A DNA stretch of 64,000 bases, taken from contig NZ_RJUD01000001.1 of assembly GCF_024343675.1 (NCBI RefSeq), forward strand, positions 242,553 to 306,552, read 5' to 3'. Within the stretch, counting starts at the first letter, position 1, and the number at the start of each line of letters is the position of its first letter. The position numbers were made by a program, and so were the translations under genes. Shown here piece after piece: positions 37,313-46,094 of the stretch. Below the pieces are notes generated by a model. That model saw only the letters and a list, made by a program, of their open reading frames with translations. It did no database searches and had not been told where the DNA came from. The DNA comes from Lacihabitans sp. CS3-21 (GTDB lineage: Bacteria; Bacteroidota; Bacteroidia; Cytophagales; Spirosomataceae).

Positions 37313-37966
37313 CTAAATTCCTTCTTTGCTGGCAATTCTTACCAATTCTGCGGTGTTGCTGAGATTGGTTTTTTTGAGCATATTCGCTCTGTGATTAGAA
37401 ACTGTACGGATGCTTAAATTTAACAGGTCTGCTATTTCTTTACTGTTTTTACCTTCGGTAATAAGTTTCAAAATTTGCTTTTCTTTTTTCGAAAGAACAT
37501 CCGTTTTCAAGTTGTTTTTTGGCCCTGAAACTGACTTTCCTTTGGTTTGAATGGCCCCAACCAATGTAGCCGAAATAGAAGGGGGGAAGTATTTATTTCC
37601 TTCATAAACTGTGTTTATTCCCAACAAAATCTCGTCTTTCTCACTGTCTTTTAGCAAATACCCATCTACACCATTTTCGATACTTTTCAGTACATAATCG
37701 GCATCGTTGTGCATCGAGAAAACCAATATTTTTATAGCAGGAGCAAGTTTTTTAAGGTGTTTTGCGGTTTCCATACCTGACATTTCTGGCATGTTCAAGT
37801 CCAACAAAATAATTTCTGGCTTTAGTTTTGGTATTATCTCTAAAGCTTCTTTTCCGCTACCAACGTCGCCTACGACTTCCAGGTTTTCTTCGTCTTCTAG
37901 TAACGAAATGAGCCCTTTTCTTACTACAGCGTGGTCGTCAACTAACAATATTCTTATTTTCCCCAT
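37313..37966 (-). CDS. NarL/FixJ-family response regulator
   Basis: 217 residues from the ATG at 37966 (MGKIRILLVDDHAVVRKGL); six residues can be added from an upstream ATG. The receiver domain has phosphoacceptor Asp56 (IILLDLNMPEMSG) and the conserved Lys (LLKDSEKDE). The C-terminal LuxR-type helix-turn-helix is LSKKEKQILKLITEGKNSKEIADLL...VSNHRANMLKK. The start overlaps the 3' end of the histidine kinase gene. With the kinase it forms a NarX/NarL-like pair next to the nitrate genes, and half-sites fitting the NarL heptamer occur in the nitrate promoters. Confidence 0.94.
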   Translation of the reverse strand: MGKIRILLVDDHAVVRKGLISLLEDEENLEVVGDVGSGKEALEIIPKLKPEIILLDLNMPEMSGMETAKHLKKLAPAIKILVFSMHNDADYVLKSIENGVDGYLLKDSEKDEILLGINTVYEGNKYFPPSISATLVGAIQTKGKSVSGPKNNLKTDVLSKKEKQILKLITEGKNSKEIADLLNLSIRTVSNHRANMLKKTNLSNTAELVRIASKEGI

Positions 37967-39407
37967 TTTGGTCTGAATTATCAATCGGCAATTTAATGAA
38001 AATATTCGTTCCTTCTTTGGGAGCGGAGGTTAGTTTGAAACTTCCTTGCAAAAGTTCACAACGAGTTTTTATGTTTGCCACCCCGTTGTGTATCAGCGAT
38101 TGCTTTCTATAAAATATCTGATTGGGGTCGAAACCAATGCCGTCATCACTGATTTCCACGAAAACAATACTTTCTTTTTCTAAAATTCTGATGGTGATAT
38201 TTTTTGCTTTTGCGTGTTTTATAGTATTATTGGTTGCTTCTTGTATAATTCGGTAGATATTTATTTCTAGGCTTTGGGACAAACGCTGGTTTATAAGCTT
38301 TATGTCCAGCTTTACTTTTGTTTTGGTAGATTTCTCCACGGAGTCTTTCAGGATATTTATTACGGGTTCTAGACCAAAATCTCCTAGTACTGGTGGCATG
38401 AGGTTAAAAGAAACAATTCTGGTTGCTTCTATCGTTTCATTTATGAGTTGATGTAGGTTGTTTAAGATGGGTTCAAACTTTGGACTATTCGTTTCAAGTG
38501 ATTTAAGTTTACTTGCCGCCAATTTCACACCCGTTAACATTTGCCCAACGCCGTCATGCATTTCCCTTGACATACGCTTACGTTCTTCCTCTTGGCCTTC
38601 CAGTAGCGAAGCCGAGCGGGTTTTTTCTTCTTGTAGCTTTGCTTCGTATTTTTCCCTTGAGGCTTTTTCTAGTTTTTCTTGTGCCTGAAAAAGCATTCGG
38701 TTCGAAAAACGCAATTGGTCATTCGTTTCTTGCAATTGTTTTTCAGAGCTGGTTAGTCTTGAAATCACTTCTTTTACATAATAAGCAAGGGGATTAAATA
38801 TCATAAAGGCTTCAACAAGGAGTGTTCCGATGGTCAAAAACAAAAGAATAAGCTCGAAGGATTTAACAGAATCTACACGTTTGGTAGCCTCGGCGTCATA
38901 ACTAAACACGATTTTTTCCATCAATTCTAAATACAATCGCTCGTTTTCAAGAATTTCCGCTTTGCTAACTTCATTTAAACTATTTCCTGAAGCCAAAGTG
39001 AACAATACCAACAGTCTAGAGTAAGTGGGTTGTAAACGCTCATACAATCCTTTAATTTCTCGGCTGTTTGTTACGTTATACTTTTTCGGTTTTTCTAATT
39101 TATTGTTTTTCAAAGCCTCATGGCTGTCTTTCCAAAGTTTAAATGCGGAAGGGAAGATTTTAAGATAAACTGCTTTTTCTGTTGAAGAGATGGTGGGGTC
39201 GTTGAGAATCAGAGAGATTTTGGTCAGACGTTGGCTGAGCATACGTTGGCGGCCAGCAATATTTATAACATGTGAGTCGTCTAACGAACTTGAGAGGGTG
39301 GATTGAATTATTATTTGCCCCAAAATGGTCAAAGATGCCACCACAACTAATGCAAAAATGTATTGGACTTTTAATCTTTGCCCAACGGTTTTGTCCAATG
39401 TCTCCAT
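37938..39407 (-). CDS. NarX-like nitrate-type sensor histidine kinase
   Basis: 489 residues. Two membrane helices (about 17-40 and 184-210) enclose a helical sensor domain that begins with NIAGRQRMLSQR (49-60), which corresponds to the P-box of NarX/NarQ that contacts nitrate. A coiled-coil linker precedes the HisKA_3 domain with phosphoacceptor His284 (SREMHDGVGQ) and the ATPase domain (IIQEATNNTIKHAKA, ISDDGIGFDPN). It would phosphorylate the response regulator encoded with overlap downstream. Its position beside nirBD supports nitrate or nitrite sensing. Confidence 0.93.
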   Translation of the reverse strand: METLDKTVGQRLKVQYIFALVVVASLTILGQIIIQSTLSSSLDDSHVINIAGRQRMLSQRLTKISLILNDPTISSTEKAVYLKIFPSAFKLWKDSHEALKNNKLEKPKKYNVTNSREIKGLYERLQPTYSRLLVLFTLASGNSLNEVSKAEILENERLYLELMEKIVFSYDAEATKRVDSVKSFELILLFLTIGTLLVEAFMIFNPLAYYVKEVISRLTSSEKQLQETNDQLRFSNRMLFQAQEKLEKASREKYEAKLQEEKTRSASLLEGQEEERKRMSREMHDGVGQMLTGVKLAASKLKSLETNSPKFEPILNNLHQLINETIEATRIVSFNLMPPVLGDFGLEPVINILKDSVEKSTKTKVKLDIKLINQRLSQSLEINIYRIIQEATNNTIKHAKAKNITIRILEKESIVFVEISDDGIGFDPNQIFYRKQSLIHNGVANIKTRCELLQGSFKLTSAPKEGTNIFIKLPIDNSDQNGENKNIVS

Positions 39408-39593
39408 TCTGAATCTGTTATTGAGACCAAAATTAATTTAAATGACTGTAGGATTGTCTTATTTTAAAAAGATTCTGATATAGGCTTTATAAATTGCTTT
39501 TTTTGAAAAACGATACTGACATTCTAGGCCATTTATAATGTGAGCAATTTTTCAAAACTAGAATTTTATGAGCAAAAAATGGCAAGTGTTTGA

Positions 39594-39989
39594 TCAAAAA
39601 GCCACAAACACCTGATTGTCTTCTACTTTTACAGCATAAGTTTTTATTTCATAGTCGTCTCCACTCAAACAAGCCCCTGATTTTAGCGAAAACGTTTTCT
39701 TGTGAAAAGGACACGCAACTTTGGGTTCGTCTCCCGTAGAACCTATCATTCCTCTCGAAAGAGCCATTTGTTGCTTGTGAGGGCAAAGGTTTTGGGTAGC
39801 ATACCATTCACCTCGTTTTTTAAAATTATAAATGGCTACTTGTTCTCCTTCAAGCAAAACACAGGCTCCTCCGTTTTCGGGTATGTCCTCTACTTTACAA
39901 GCCAAAATCCACGATGTTAATGTTTCGGTATTATTCATGTTATTCTTTGGTTTCATCATTGCACGATATAATTCATACAAGTGTATCAT
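39594..39989 (-). CDS. nirD: Nitrite reductase small subunit NirD (Rieske)
   Basis: 131 residues from the ATG at 39989, which lies 6 bases after the nirB stop codon; in-frame ATGs at 39959 and 39938 would give a 114-121 residue protein nearer the family's usual length. The Rieske [2Fe-2S] motif is LCPHKQQMALSRG and CPFHKKTF (C-x-H and C-x2-H). It is the small electron-transfer partner of NirB and is co-transcribed with it. Confidence 0.92.
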   Translation of the reverse strand: MIHLYELYRAMMKPKNNMNNTETLTSWILACKVEDIPENGGACVLLEGEQVAIYNFKKRGEWYATQNLCPHKQQMALSRGMIGSTGDEPKVACPFHKKTFSLKSGACLSGDDYEIKTYAVKVEDNQVFVAF

Positions 39990-39995
39990 TTTTTC

Positions 39996-42518
39996 TTATT
40001 TTAAAACAGCGTTCCAGTCTTCGGCCTTTATTTGCTCACGAAGTGTTTCAAACTTCACGGTTGGGTCTTTTTCCTCAGGAGCATTTACAAAATGCACAAA
40101 TCTTTTTCTGATCTCAGGTGTTTCTACGGCTTCTTTCCACTCACATTTGTAAGTGTCAACAAGGGAATCCATGTCGGCTTCAAATTGAGCATTTAATCCA
40201 AGTGCGTCATCGAGTACTACTGATTTCAGATATGCCAGTCCGCCTTCCATTTTGTCGAGCCATGGAGCTGTCCTTTGAAGCGGCTCAGCTGTTTTGATAT
40301 AAAACATCAAGAATCTGTCGATGAGTTTTAGGCACATTTCGCTGCTAACATCGGTGGCCAAGAGTTCTGCATGACGAGGTTTTGAACCGCCGTTTCCGCA
40401 TACATAAAGATTCCAACCCTTTTCAGTAGCGATGATTCCGAAGTCTTTGCTCTGGGCCTCAGCACATTCTCTAATACAGCCAGACACAGCAGATTTGAGT
40501 TTGTGTGGTGAGCGAAGTCCCTTGTATCTGTTCTCTACTTCTATGGCAAAACTTACGGCATCCTGTACACCAAACCTACACCATGTTGTTCCTACACAGC
40601 TTTTTACGGTTCTTAAAGATTTTCCATAAGCTTGACCACTTTCAAAACCCGCTTCTATTAACAGTTTCCAAATGGCGGGTAAGTCGCCTACATGAGCACC
40701 AAACAGATCAATACGTTGGCCACCAGTTATTTTGGTATAAAGACCATATTTTTGAGCTACTTCGCCAATTACTATGAGTTTTTCAGGGGTTATTTCCCCA
40801 CCTGGAATTCTTGGAACTACGGAGTATGTACCACCTCTTTGGATATTGGCCAAAAATCTATCGTTAGAATCTTGGGCTGTCAAACGACCTTTTTCAAGCA
40901 CATTTTCGTTCCAGAGACTGGCCAAAATAGAAGATACAGCTGGTTTACAAGTTTCGCAACCATCTCCACATCCCAAATCTTCCAAAACGTCATCATAAGT
41001 TTTCAGAGCTTTAATTTTTACCAAACTCAACAATTCTTGACGTGTATACTCAAAATGCTCGCAAAGTATATTTCTAACTACTTTTCCTTGAGTTTTAAGA
41101 ATGCTTTGAATTAAATCCTTCACCATAGGCGTGCATCCTCCACAACCAGTGCAAGCTTTTGTTGATTTTTTAAGAGCATCCACGGTATCGTTGCCATTTT
41201 CCATTACCTCATGGCAAATTTGCCCTTTCGTAATGGCTTCGCAAGAACAGATAAGAGCATCATCTGGAAGAGACATTACGCCTGACTCCCCGCTCGATTC
41301 GCCACCTCGTGAACCCAATATTAAATCCTCAGGATCGGCAGGGATTGGCAGTTTATTGTTCACCGTTTGCAAAAGCATATTGTATTGCTCGGCATCGCCC
41401 ACCAATATTCCTCCTAAAAGATATTTATTGTCGTTGCTGATGTTTATACGCTTGTAAACACCCTTGGTTTTGTTTTCATATATAATCGTTTGACAATCTG
41501 GCTCTTCGGCAAATACGTTTCCAAAGCTTGCCACATCTACACCGATAAGTTTTAGTTTGGTGGACATGTCAAAACCTGTAAATTCTTTAGTGGCATTTCC
41601 CACTATTTCTGAGGCAACAATGTCGGCCATTTCATAACCAGGAGCTACTAAGCCGTAAATCATGTGTTCATGTAAGGCACATTCTCCAATCGCAAAAATG
41701 CTTTCGTCAGAAGTTTGGAGCTTGTTGTTTACCAATATTCCACCTCTTGAACCCACTTCAAGTCCAGCTATTTTGGCCAATTCGTCACGTGGCTTTATAC
41801 CAGCCGATATCACCAACATATCTACTTTCAGTATTTCTCCATCGGCAAATACCATTTTTTCAATCGTATCACCCCCATCTATTTCTTGGGTATTTTTGTT
41901 ACAATGAATCTTTATGCCGAGTGTACTCAATTTGCTTTTTAAAATGTCAGAACCTGCCTGATCGATTTGCCTTGGCATAAGTCTCGGGGCAAATTCTATT
42001 ACGTGTGTGTCTTTAATACCTAGGTCAAGCAAAGCCTTGGCGGCTTCTAAGCCCAAAAGACCTCCACCTATTACAGCTCCTATTTTCGACTTTGCGGCAT
42101 GAGATTTCATCATGTCGAGGTCTTCTATGGTTCTGTAAACAAAAACTCCGTCTTTTTCTACGCCTGGAATTGGTGGCACGAAAGGTGCTGAGCCCGTGGC
42201 GAGTATCAAATAGTCGTAATTGACCGAAACACCTTGGTGGGTATTGATGGTTTTCTTTTCTCTATCAATATTAGTTACTGGATCGCTGAGGTGTAGTTGT
42301 ATTTGGTTTTCAGCGTACCATTCTAGAGGAGCCATAGTCAATTCTTCTATGGTTTTTTCACCGAAATAAGCACTCAAATGAACCCTGTCGTAAGCAGGAC
42401 GAGGTTCTTCTCCAAACACTATGATGTCAAATTGCTCCTTTCCACCTTTGGCTACCAATTTTTCACAAAATTTGTAACCCACCATTCCGTTACCAACAAC
42501 AACTGCTTTCTTTTTCAT
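39996..42518 (-). CDS. nirB: NAD(P)H-dependent nitrite reductase large subunit NirB
   Basis: Reduces nitrite to ammonia in the cytoplasm. 840 residues with the full domain order: FAD Rossmann fold (AVVVGNGMVGYKFCEKL), NAD fold (GAVIGGGLLGLEAAKAL), two BFD-like [2Fe-2S] segments (CSCEAITKGQICHEV with CTGCGGC; GCGDGCETCKP), then the ferredoxin-like and siroheme/[4Fe-4S] part with the cluster ligands CVGTTWC (C-x5-C) and CIREC (C-x3-C). It is divergent from the siroheme methyltransferase gene, with shared operator motifs in between, and is followed by nirD. Confidence 0.97.
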   Translation of the reverse strand: MKKKAVVVGNGMVGYKFCEKLVAKGGKEQFDIIVFGEEPRPAYDRVHLSAYFGEKTIEELTMAPLEWYAENQIQLHLSDPVTNIDREKKTINTHQGVSVNYDYLILATGSAPFVPPIPGVEKDGVFVYRTIEDLDMMKSHAAKSKIGAVIGGGLLGLEAAKALLDLGIKDTHVIEFAPRLMPRQIDQAGSDILKSKLSTLGIKIHCNKNTQEIDGGDTIEKMVFADGEILKVDMLVISAGIKPRDELAKIAGLEVGSRGGILVNNKLQTSDESIFAIGECALHEHMIYGLVAPGYEMADIVASEIVGNATKEFTGFDMSTKLKLIGVDVASFGNVFAEEPDCQTIIYENKTKGVYKRINISNDNKYLLGGILVGDAEQYNMLLQTVNNKLPIPADPEDLILGSRGGESSGESGVMSLPDDALICSCEAITKGQICHEVMENGNDTVDALKKSTKACTGCGGCTPMVKDLIQSILKTQGKVVRNILCEHFEYTRQELLSLVKIKALKTYDDVLEDLGCGDGCETCKPAVSSILASLWNENVLEKGRLTAQDSNDRFLANIQRGGTYSVVPRIPGGEITPEKLIVIGEVAQKYGLYTKITGGQRIDLFGAHVGDLPAIWKLLIEAGFESGQAYGKSLRTVKSCVGTTWCRFGVQDAVSFAIEVENRYKGLRSPHKLKSAVSGCIRECAEAQSKDFGIIATEKGWNLYVCGNGGSKPRHAELLATDVSSEMCLKLIDRFLMFYIKTAEPLQRTAPWLDKMEGGLAYLKSVVLDDALGLNAQFEADMDSLVDTYKCEWKEAVETPEIRKRFVHFVNAPEEKDPTVKFETLREQIKAEDWNAVLK

Positions 42519-42582
42519 AAAATCAAATTTGTATTTTGATAAAAAATACTCAATTGTACTTATCTAATATTATTTATAAAAT

Positions 42583-42595
42583 GAGTATTAATAAG
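42583..42595. promoter_or_regulatory. Half of the shared nitrate-locus operator, nirB side
   Basis: GAGTATTAATAAG on the plus strand. With the two preceding bases the left half ATGAGTA (42581-42587) fits the NarL heptamer complement, and its GAGTAT-TAA core equals the copy before cobA; the right half is degenerate. About 65 bases upstream of the nirB start. Confidence 0.5.
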
Positions 42596-42672
42596 CAATT
42601 AAATATGAAACAATATTAGATAATTGCAATTTAAAATTCTAAGATTGTTGAATATATTGTATGAAAAAACAT

Positions 42673-42713
42673 GAAAAAGGCTTGATATTTAAATTAATAT
42701 CAAATTTTAACTA
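42673..42713. other. AT-rich dyad in the nirB-cobA divergent region
   Basis: TTGATATT and AATATCAA form 8-bp inverted arms (around 42685-42706) with a 6-base centre. The half-sites resemble CRP/FNR-type TTGAT/ATCAA, but the spacing is too wide for a standard site. It may be a hairpin or a second operator. Confidence 0.3.
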
Positions 42714-42746
42714 AGAATAGTACAATTGAAGAATTCAAACTTTTTA

Positions 42747-42761
42747 TAAGTATTAATACTC
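42747..42761. promoter_or_regulatory. Shared nitrate-locus operator, cobA side
   Basis: On the minus strand this reads GAGTATTAATACTTA, i.e. GAGTAT-TAA-TACTTA. On the plus strand it gives ATAAGTA-N4-TACTCAT (42746-42763), two perfect matches to the NarL heptamer (TACYYMT) head to head. It ends 7 bases before the cobA start codon. Confidence 0.65.
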
Positions 42762-42767
42762 ATTTTT

Positions 42768-43523
42768 ATGAAACCGAAAATATCACTTGTAGGAGCGGGC
42801 CCTGGAGATGCCGAACTTATTACACTTAAAGGAATAAAGGCTTTAGAAAAAGCAGATGTAGTATTGTTTGATGCTTTGGCAAACGAGGAACTTTTGAAGT
42901 ACACAAGAGATGACTGTAAACATATATTTGTAGGCAAAAGATTTGAGAACCATAGTTTATCCCAAGACCAGATAAACCAGCTTTTGATAGCTTCGGCATT
43001 TGAATATGGCCATGCGGTAAGACTCAAAGGCGGTGATCCGATAGTATTTGGAAGAGCGACAGAAGAATTGGAATATGCAGAGGCTTTTGGGATAGAAACA
43101 GAAGTTATTTCTGGAGTATCAAGCTGTATAGCTGTGCCTACGGCACAGGGAATTCCGGTAACGAAGCGTGGACTTTCTGAAAGTTTTTGGGTGATGACTG
43201 GTCACACGAAAGCTAAGGAACTACCGAAAGACATATTCTTGGCTGCACAGTCAAGTGCTACTATTGTAATATTGATGGGTCTGAGTAAATTGGAAGAAAT
43301 AGCCGAAATTTTCACTACTTATGGCAAATCCGAAACTCCAGTAGCAATAATACAAAACGGAACCTGCCACAATGAGCGATTTGTGATAGGTAAAATAAAA
43401 GACGTAGCCGCTAAAGTAAGAGAAGAAAATATCAAATTGCCGTCTGTAATAATTATTGGCGAAGTGGTGAGTGTGCATAAAGAGTATATTCTAAAATATG
43501 GATCGGAGATATTGTGCGACTGA
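42768..43523 (+). CDS. cobA: Uroporphyrinogen-III C-methyltransferase (siroheme synthesis)
   Basis: Adds two methyl groups to uroporphyrinogen III to make precorrin-2, the precursor of siroheme needed by NirB. The 251 residues match single-domain SUMT enzymes. Signatures are ISLVGAGPGDAELITLKG, VVLFDALAN, VRLKGGDPIVFGRATEE, VISGVSSCIAVPTAQGIPVTKRG and TIVILMGLSKL. It is divergent from nirB with a 249-base regulatory gap. The dehydrogenase/ferrochelatase step is not in the window. Confidence 0.95.
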   Translation: MKPKISLVGAGPGDAELITLKGIKALEKADVVLFDALANEELLKYTRDDCKHIFVGKRFENHSLSQDQINQLLIASAFEYGHAVRLKGGDPIVFGRATEELEYAEAFGIETEVISGVSSCIAVPTAQGIPVTKRGLSESFWVMTGHTKAKELPKDIFLAAQSSATIVILMGLSKLEEIAEIFTTYGKSETPVAIIQNGTCHNERFVIGKIKDVAAKVREENIKLPSVIIIGEVVSVHKEYILKYGSEILCD

Positions 43524-43609
43524 ATCTCATAAACCTATAGGTTACCTTCAGACTTTTCAATATTAATTATCAAGAATAGTATTTTCAGAGGTAAAAAGAG
43601 AACACCCCC

Positions 43610-44209
43610 AGTCAGGGTCGAATTATATTAGCTAAGTAAAAGTTGAACATTGGTCGCTACTCAGTCAAGGTCGCATTTTGTCGGCTTTTGAGCTATTTCA
43701 TTATCAAAAACCTAAGTAAAATTTATTAAGAACTAACCTAAACAAAACAGTAGGGGCTAAATCCTGCTTTAAAGAAACACAAGAATAAATCTCAGACTAT
43801 TCAAAAGTCATAAATAATTGTACCCACAAGATTTCTTCTCAAAACGCAGTCTTCTTTTAAGAATGTAAATGTGAATTTTTTTAAAACAGGTTTCAAAAAT
43901 CAAACATTTAAAGCCAAAAAGTGAAATTTTTCCAAAAACTAGTTTCAAAAATAACGCATTCGCGTAAAAAAAACATTAAATGAAGAAAAATAAGTGAAAT
44001 CAAAAAATCCTAAAAACGAATGATTTTTCAAGTTTCAATTTACAAAATATAAATTTTCGAATGTTAAATTAAAAAATGTAAAGAAATTTTAAAATAATAG
44101 TCAAATAAATACTTAAATATTTATGAGTATTTATACTTAATTCTAATTTCGAATCGTCATCATGATATAAATAATTTAAGACGAATGGATTAAAGCTAAA
44201 TCCTGTTTT
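43610..44209. repeat. Direct repeats in the long gap 43524-44507
   Basis: The 984-base gap between cobA and the porin gene has no convincing gene. It contains AGTCAGGGTCG (43610-43620) repeated as AGTCAAGGTCG (43663-43673), and GCTAAATCCTGCTTT (43756-43770) repeated with one mismatch at 44195-44209. These may be remnants of a duplicated regulatory segment. The right part holds the operator and the twin hairpins annotated separately. Confidence 0.5.
44125..44151 (+). promoter_or_regulatory. Shared operator and -7 candidate of the nitrate transport operon
   Basis: GAGTATTTATACTTA (44125-44139) is the third member of the GAGTAT-N3-TACTTA set, followed at once by TAATTTCG (44144-44151), which fits TAnnTTTG with one mismatch. 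A related AATACTTAAATATT lies just upstream (44108-44121). Transcription from here would give a leader of about 350 bases before the porin gene. Confidence 0.55.
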
Positions 44210-44238
44210 CAATTTATAAATAAATAGATTTCAAAAAA

Positions 44239-44317
44239 GGTGTTGGAGCACCAAAAACTCTTGGATGCATACAAGAGAAAAAAAGGCCGAAGGGGTATTG
44301 GAGTACCGCCAACGGCC
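44239..44317 (+). ncRNA. Twin-hairpin leader element of the nitrate transport operon
   Basis: Two hairpins share the same six-base loop TTGGAG but have stems that covary: GGTG-TTGGAG-CACC (44239-44252) and GGTA-TTGGAG-TACC (44294-44307). The second sits inside a longer stem GGCCG/CGGCC (44285-44289 and 44313-44317) with an inner GG/CC. Between them is CTCTTG/CAAGAG (44258-44263 and 44272-44277). Conserved loops with changing but paired stems point to an RNA recognised by a protein, comparable in layout to the two hexaloop hairpins of ANTAR/NasR leaders, although the loop lacks the A at position 1 of that motif. Confidence 0.5.
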
Positions 44318-44507
44318 AAAGGAATTGCCTACGATGTTGAAACAGATAGACGGATGTAAAGAAAATCAATAAAATTTCGAATTACAAACTGTCTTCAGAA
44401 AAACGAGTTCTCTCGTCCGTGTTTCTTCTTGTTTATGAATGCAACTAATTTGTTGTTGTGTATACCTAAAACTACTATTCAGGATTTTATCTTTAAAAAT
44501 TAGAACG

Positions 44508-46055
44508 ATGGAAAAGAAACTTCTATTTTCAAAAAAGCTTTGGTTATTTATACTTATTTATTTTTTAAAAATTTCCACATATGGCCAGTTCAGCTTAGTA
44601 GGCCAGGTACGTACCCGTACAGAGGTACGTGATGGCTTGGGAAACTTGGCTCCTCTAGACGCAAAAGTAGCGGCTTTTACATCGCAGCGAACTAGGTTAA
44701 CATTTGGCTATAAATGGGATAGAGTGGTTTTTACAACTGCCATACAAGATGTAAGAGTTTGGGGACAAGACGCTTCAACCATCAGCAATGCAGACGGAAA
44801 CAGACTAATGATGCACGAAGCCAATGCGGAACTCATTTTGGCAAACTCTGCAGACACTACTATAAAATTTAGACCGATTCAGAATCTTTCACTTAAAATA
44901 GGAAGGCAAGAATTGGTCTACGACGATGTACGTCTATTGGGCAATTTGGACTGGCTACAACAAGCTCGTAGATTTGATGCGGCTATTTTTAAAGCACAGC
45001 ACCTAGGCTGGGCATTGGATTTTGGTGGTGGATTTAATCAAAATACCGATGGATTTGGAGTAACAGGTACAAATTATACTGCGGGAAATGCCCCGGCTTC
45101 GGCACTATCTAATAAAAATGTAAGTTTGGCCATTCCACTTGGGTTTATTCCTACTGTTGGAAAAGGAGGAGCATTGGTTTTGGCAACTCCATTGAGTACA
45201 AATGGTCAAAATCAACAGTTTAAGTCTTTCCAAATGGCTTATTTGACAAGAAAATTTAAGCAAACAAAACTCTCAGCTTTGTTTTTCAAAGATGATTTTT
45301 CAAAGTATGTTTCTGACAGTATTGGTAACGCTACTCAAGGCTACATATATGGCCGAAGATATAATCAAACAGGCGTAAATTCTAGATTAACTTATGGCTT
45401 GATGGCCAATAGCCAATTTGGAAATGCTTCTGCAATGTTTGGTAAAATATCTGCTCAGGCTTGGTATTATGGCCAATCGGGTAAAGATCGTGACGGCTTA
45501 ATGATCAAAAACGCCTATCACTATGGAGCATTTGCTATGATGCAAAAAGGCAAGTGGTCGTTTGGGCCAGGTTATGAAGTACTTACTGGGAATAATGCTT
45601 TGAAAGCTGTGACTGGTCAGACCTCTAAATTTGATCCGCTTTACGGCACACCGCACAAGCATTGGGGTTACATGGACTACTTTTATGTAGGCACAGGCTC
45701 ACCTGCTGGTGGATTGCAAGATGCTTACTTAAAACTCAAATACGTAAACAAGGTATTCACTCTTATGGCTGATGGACATTATTTCAGCCTAGAATCTGCT
45801 ACACTCAACAAGTTGGACGGTAACAAACTTTTGGATAAAAAATTAGGTACCGAATTAGATTTTGTTGGACAAGTGGCTATGAATAAATTCACTACTTTGG
45901 AGTTGGGATACTCTATTATGAAAGGTAGCAATTCTTTGGAGTATGTAAAATCAAGTACCATAGACAAAACCAAGAAAACGGGTAACTGGGCCTATTTAAT
46001 GATCAACATTCGTCCAGATTTCTTCTATACCAAACCAGTTGCTATTAAGCAGTAA
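44508..46055 (+). CDS. Alginate-export-family outer membrane porin
   Basis: 515 residues from the ATG at 44508; an upstream in-frame ATG at 44439 adds a non-leader-like segment. Signal peptide MEKKLLFSKKLWLFILIYFLKISTYGQ, then a beta-barrel of the alginate_exp type (VGQVRTRTEVRDGLGNLA, RTRLTFGYKWDRVVF, LSLKIGRQELVYDDVRLLGN). The terminal strand ends in aromatic/hydrophobic residues. It heads the nitrate transporter operon (40 bases before nrtA), so it probably serves as the outer-membrane channel for nitrate or nitrite. Confidence 0.88.
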   Translation: MEKKLLFSKKLWLFILIYFLKISTYGQFSLVGQVRTRTEVRDGLGNLAPLDAKVAAFTSQRTRLTFGYKWDRVVFTTAIQDVRVWGQDASTISNADGNRLMMHEANAELILANSADTTIKFRPIQNLSLKIGRQELVYDDVRLLGNLDWLQQARRFDAAIFKAQHLGWALDFGGGFNQNTDGFGVTGTNYTAGNAPASALSNKNVSLAIPLGFIPTVGKGGALVLATPLSTNGQNQQFKSFQMAYLTRKFKQTKLSALFFKDDFSKYVSDSIGNATQGYIYGRRYNQTGVNSRLTYGLMANSQFGNASAMFGKISAQAWYYGQSGKDRDGLMIKNAYHYGAFAMMQKGKWSFGPGYEVLTGNNALKAVTGQTSKFDPLYGTPHKHWGYMDYFYVGTGSPAGGLQDAYLKLKYVNKVFTLMADGHYFSLESATLNKLDGNKLLDKKLGTELDFVGQVAMNKFTTLELGYSIMKGSNSLEYVKSSTIDKTKKTGNWAYLMINIRPDFFYTKPVAIKQ

Positions 46056-46094
46056 GAAAATCTTTAAACATTACATTTTCAATTTATTAAAAAA

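Noticed and set aside
42673..42713. FNR/CRP site TTGAT-N4-ATCAA
   Set aside because: The half-sites are separated by far more than four bases, so the standard geometry is absent.
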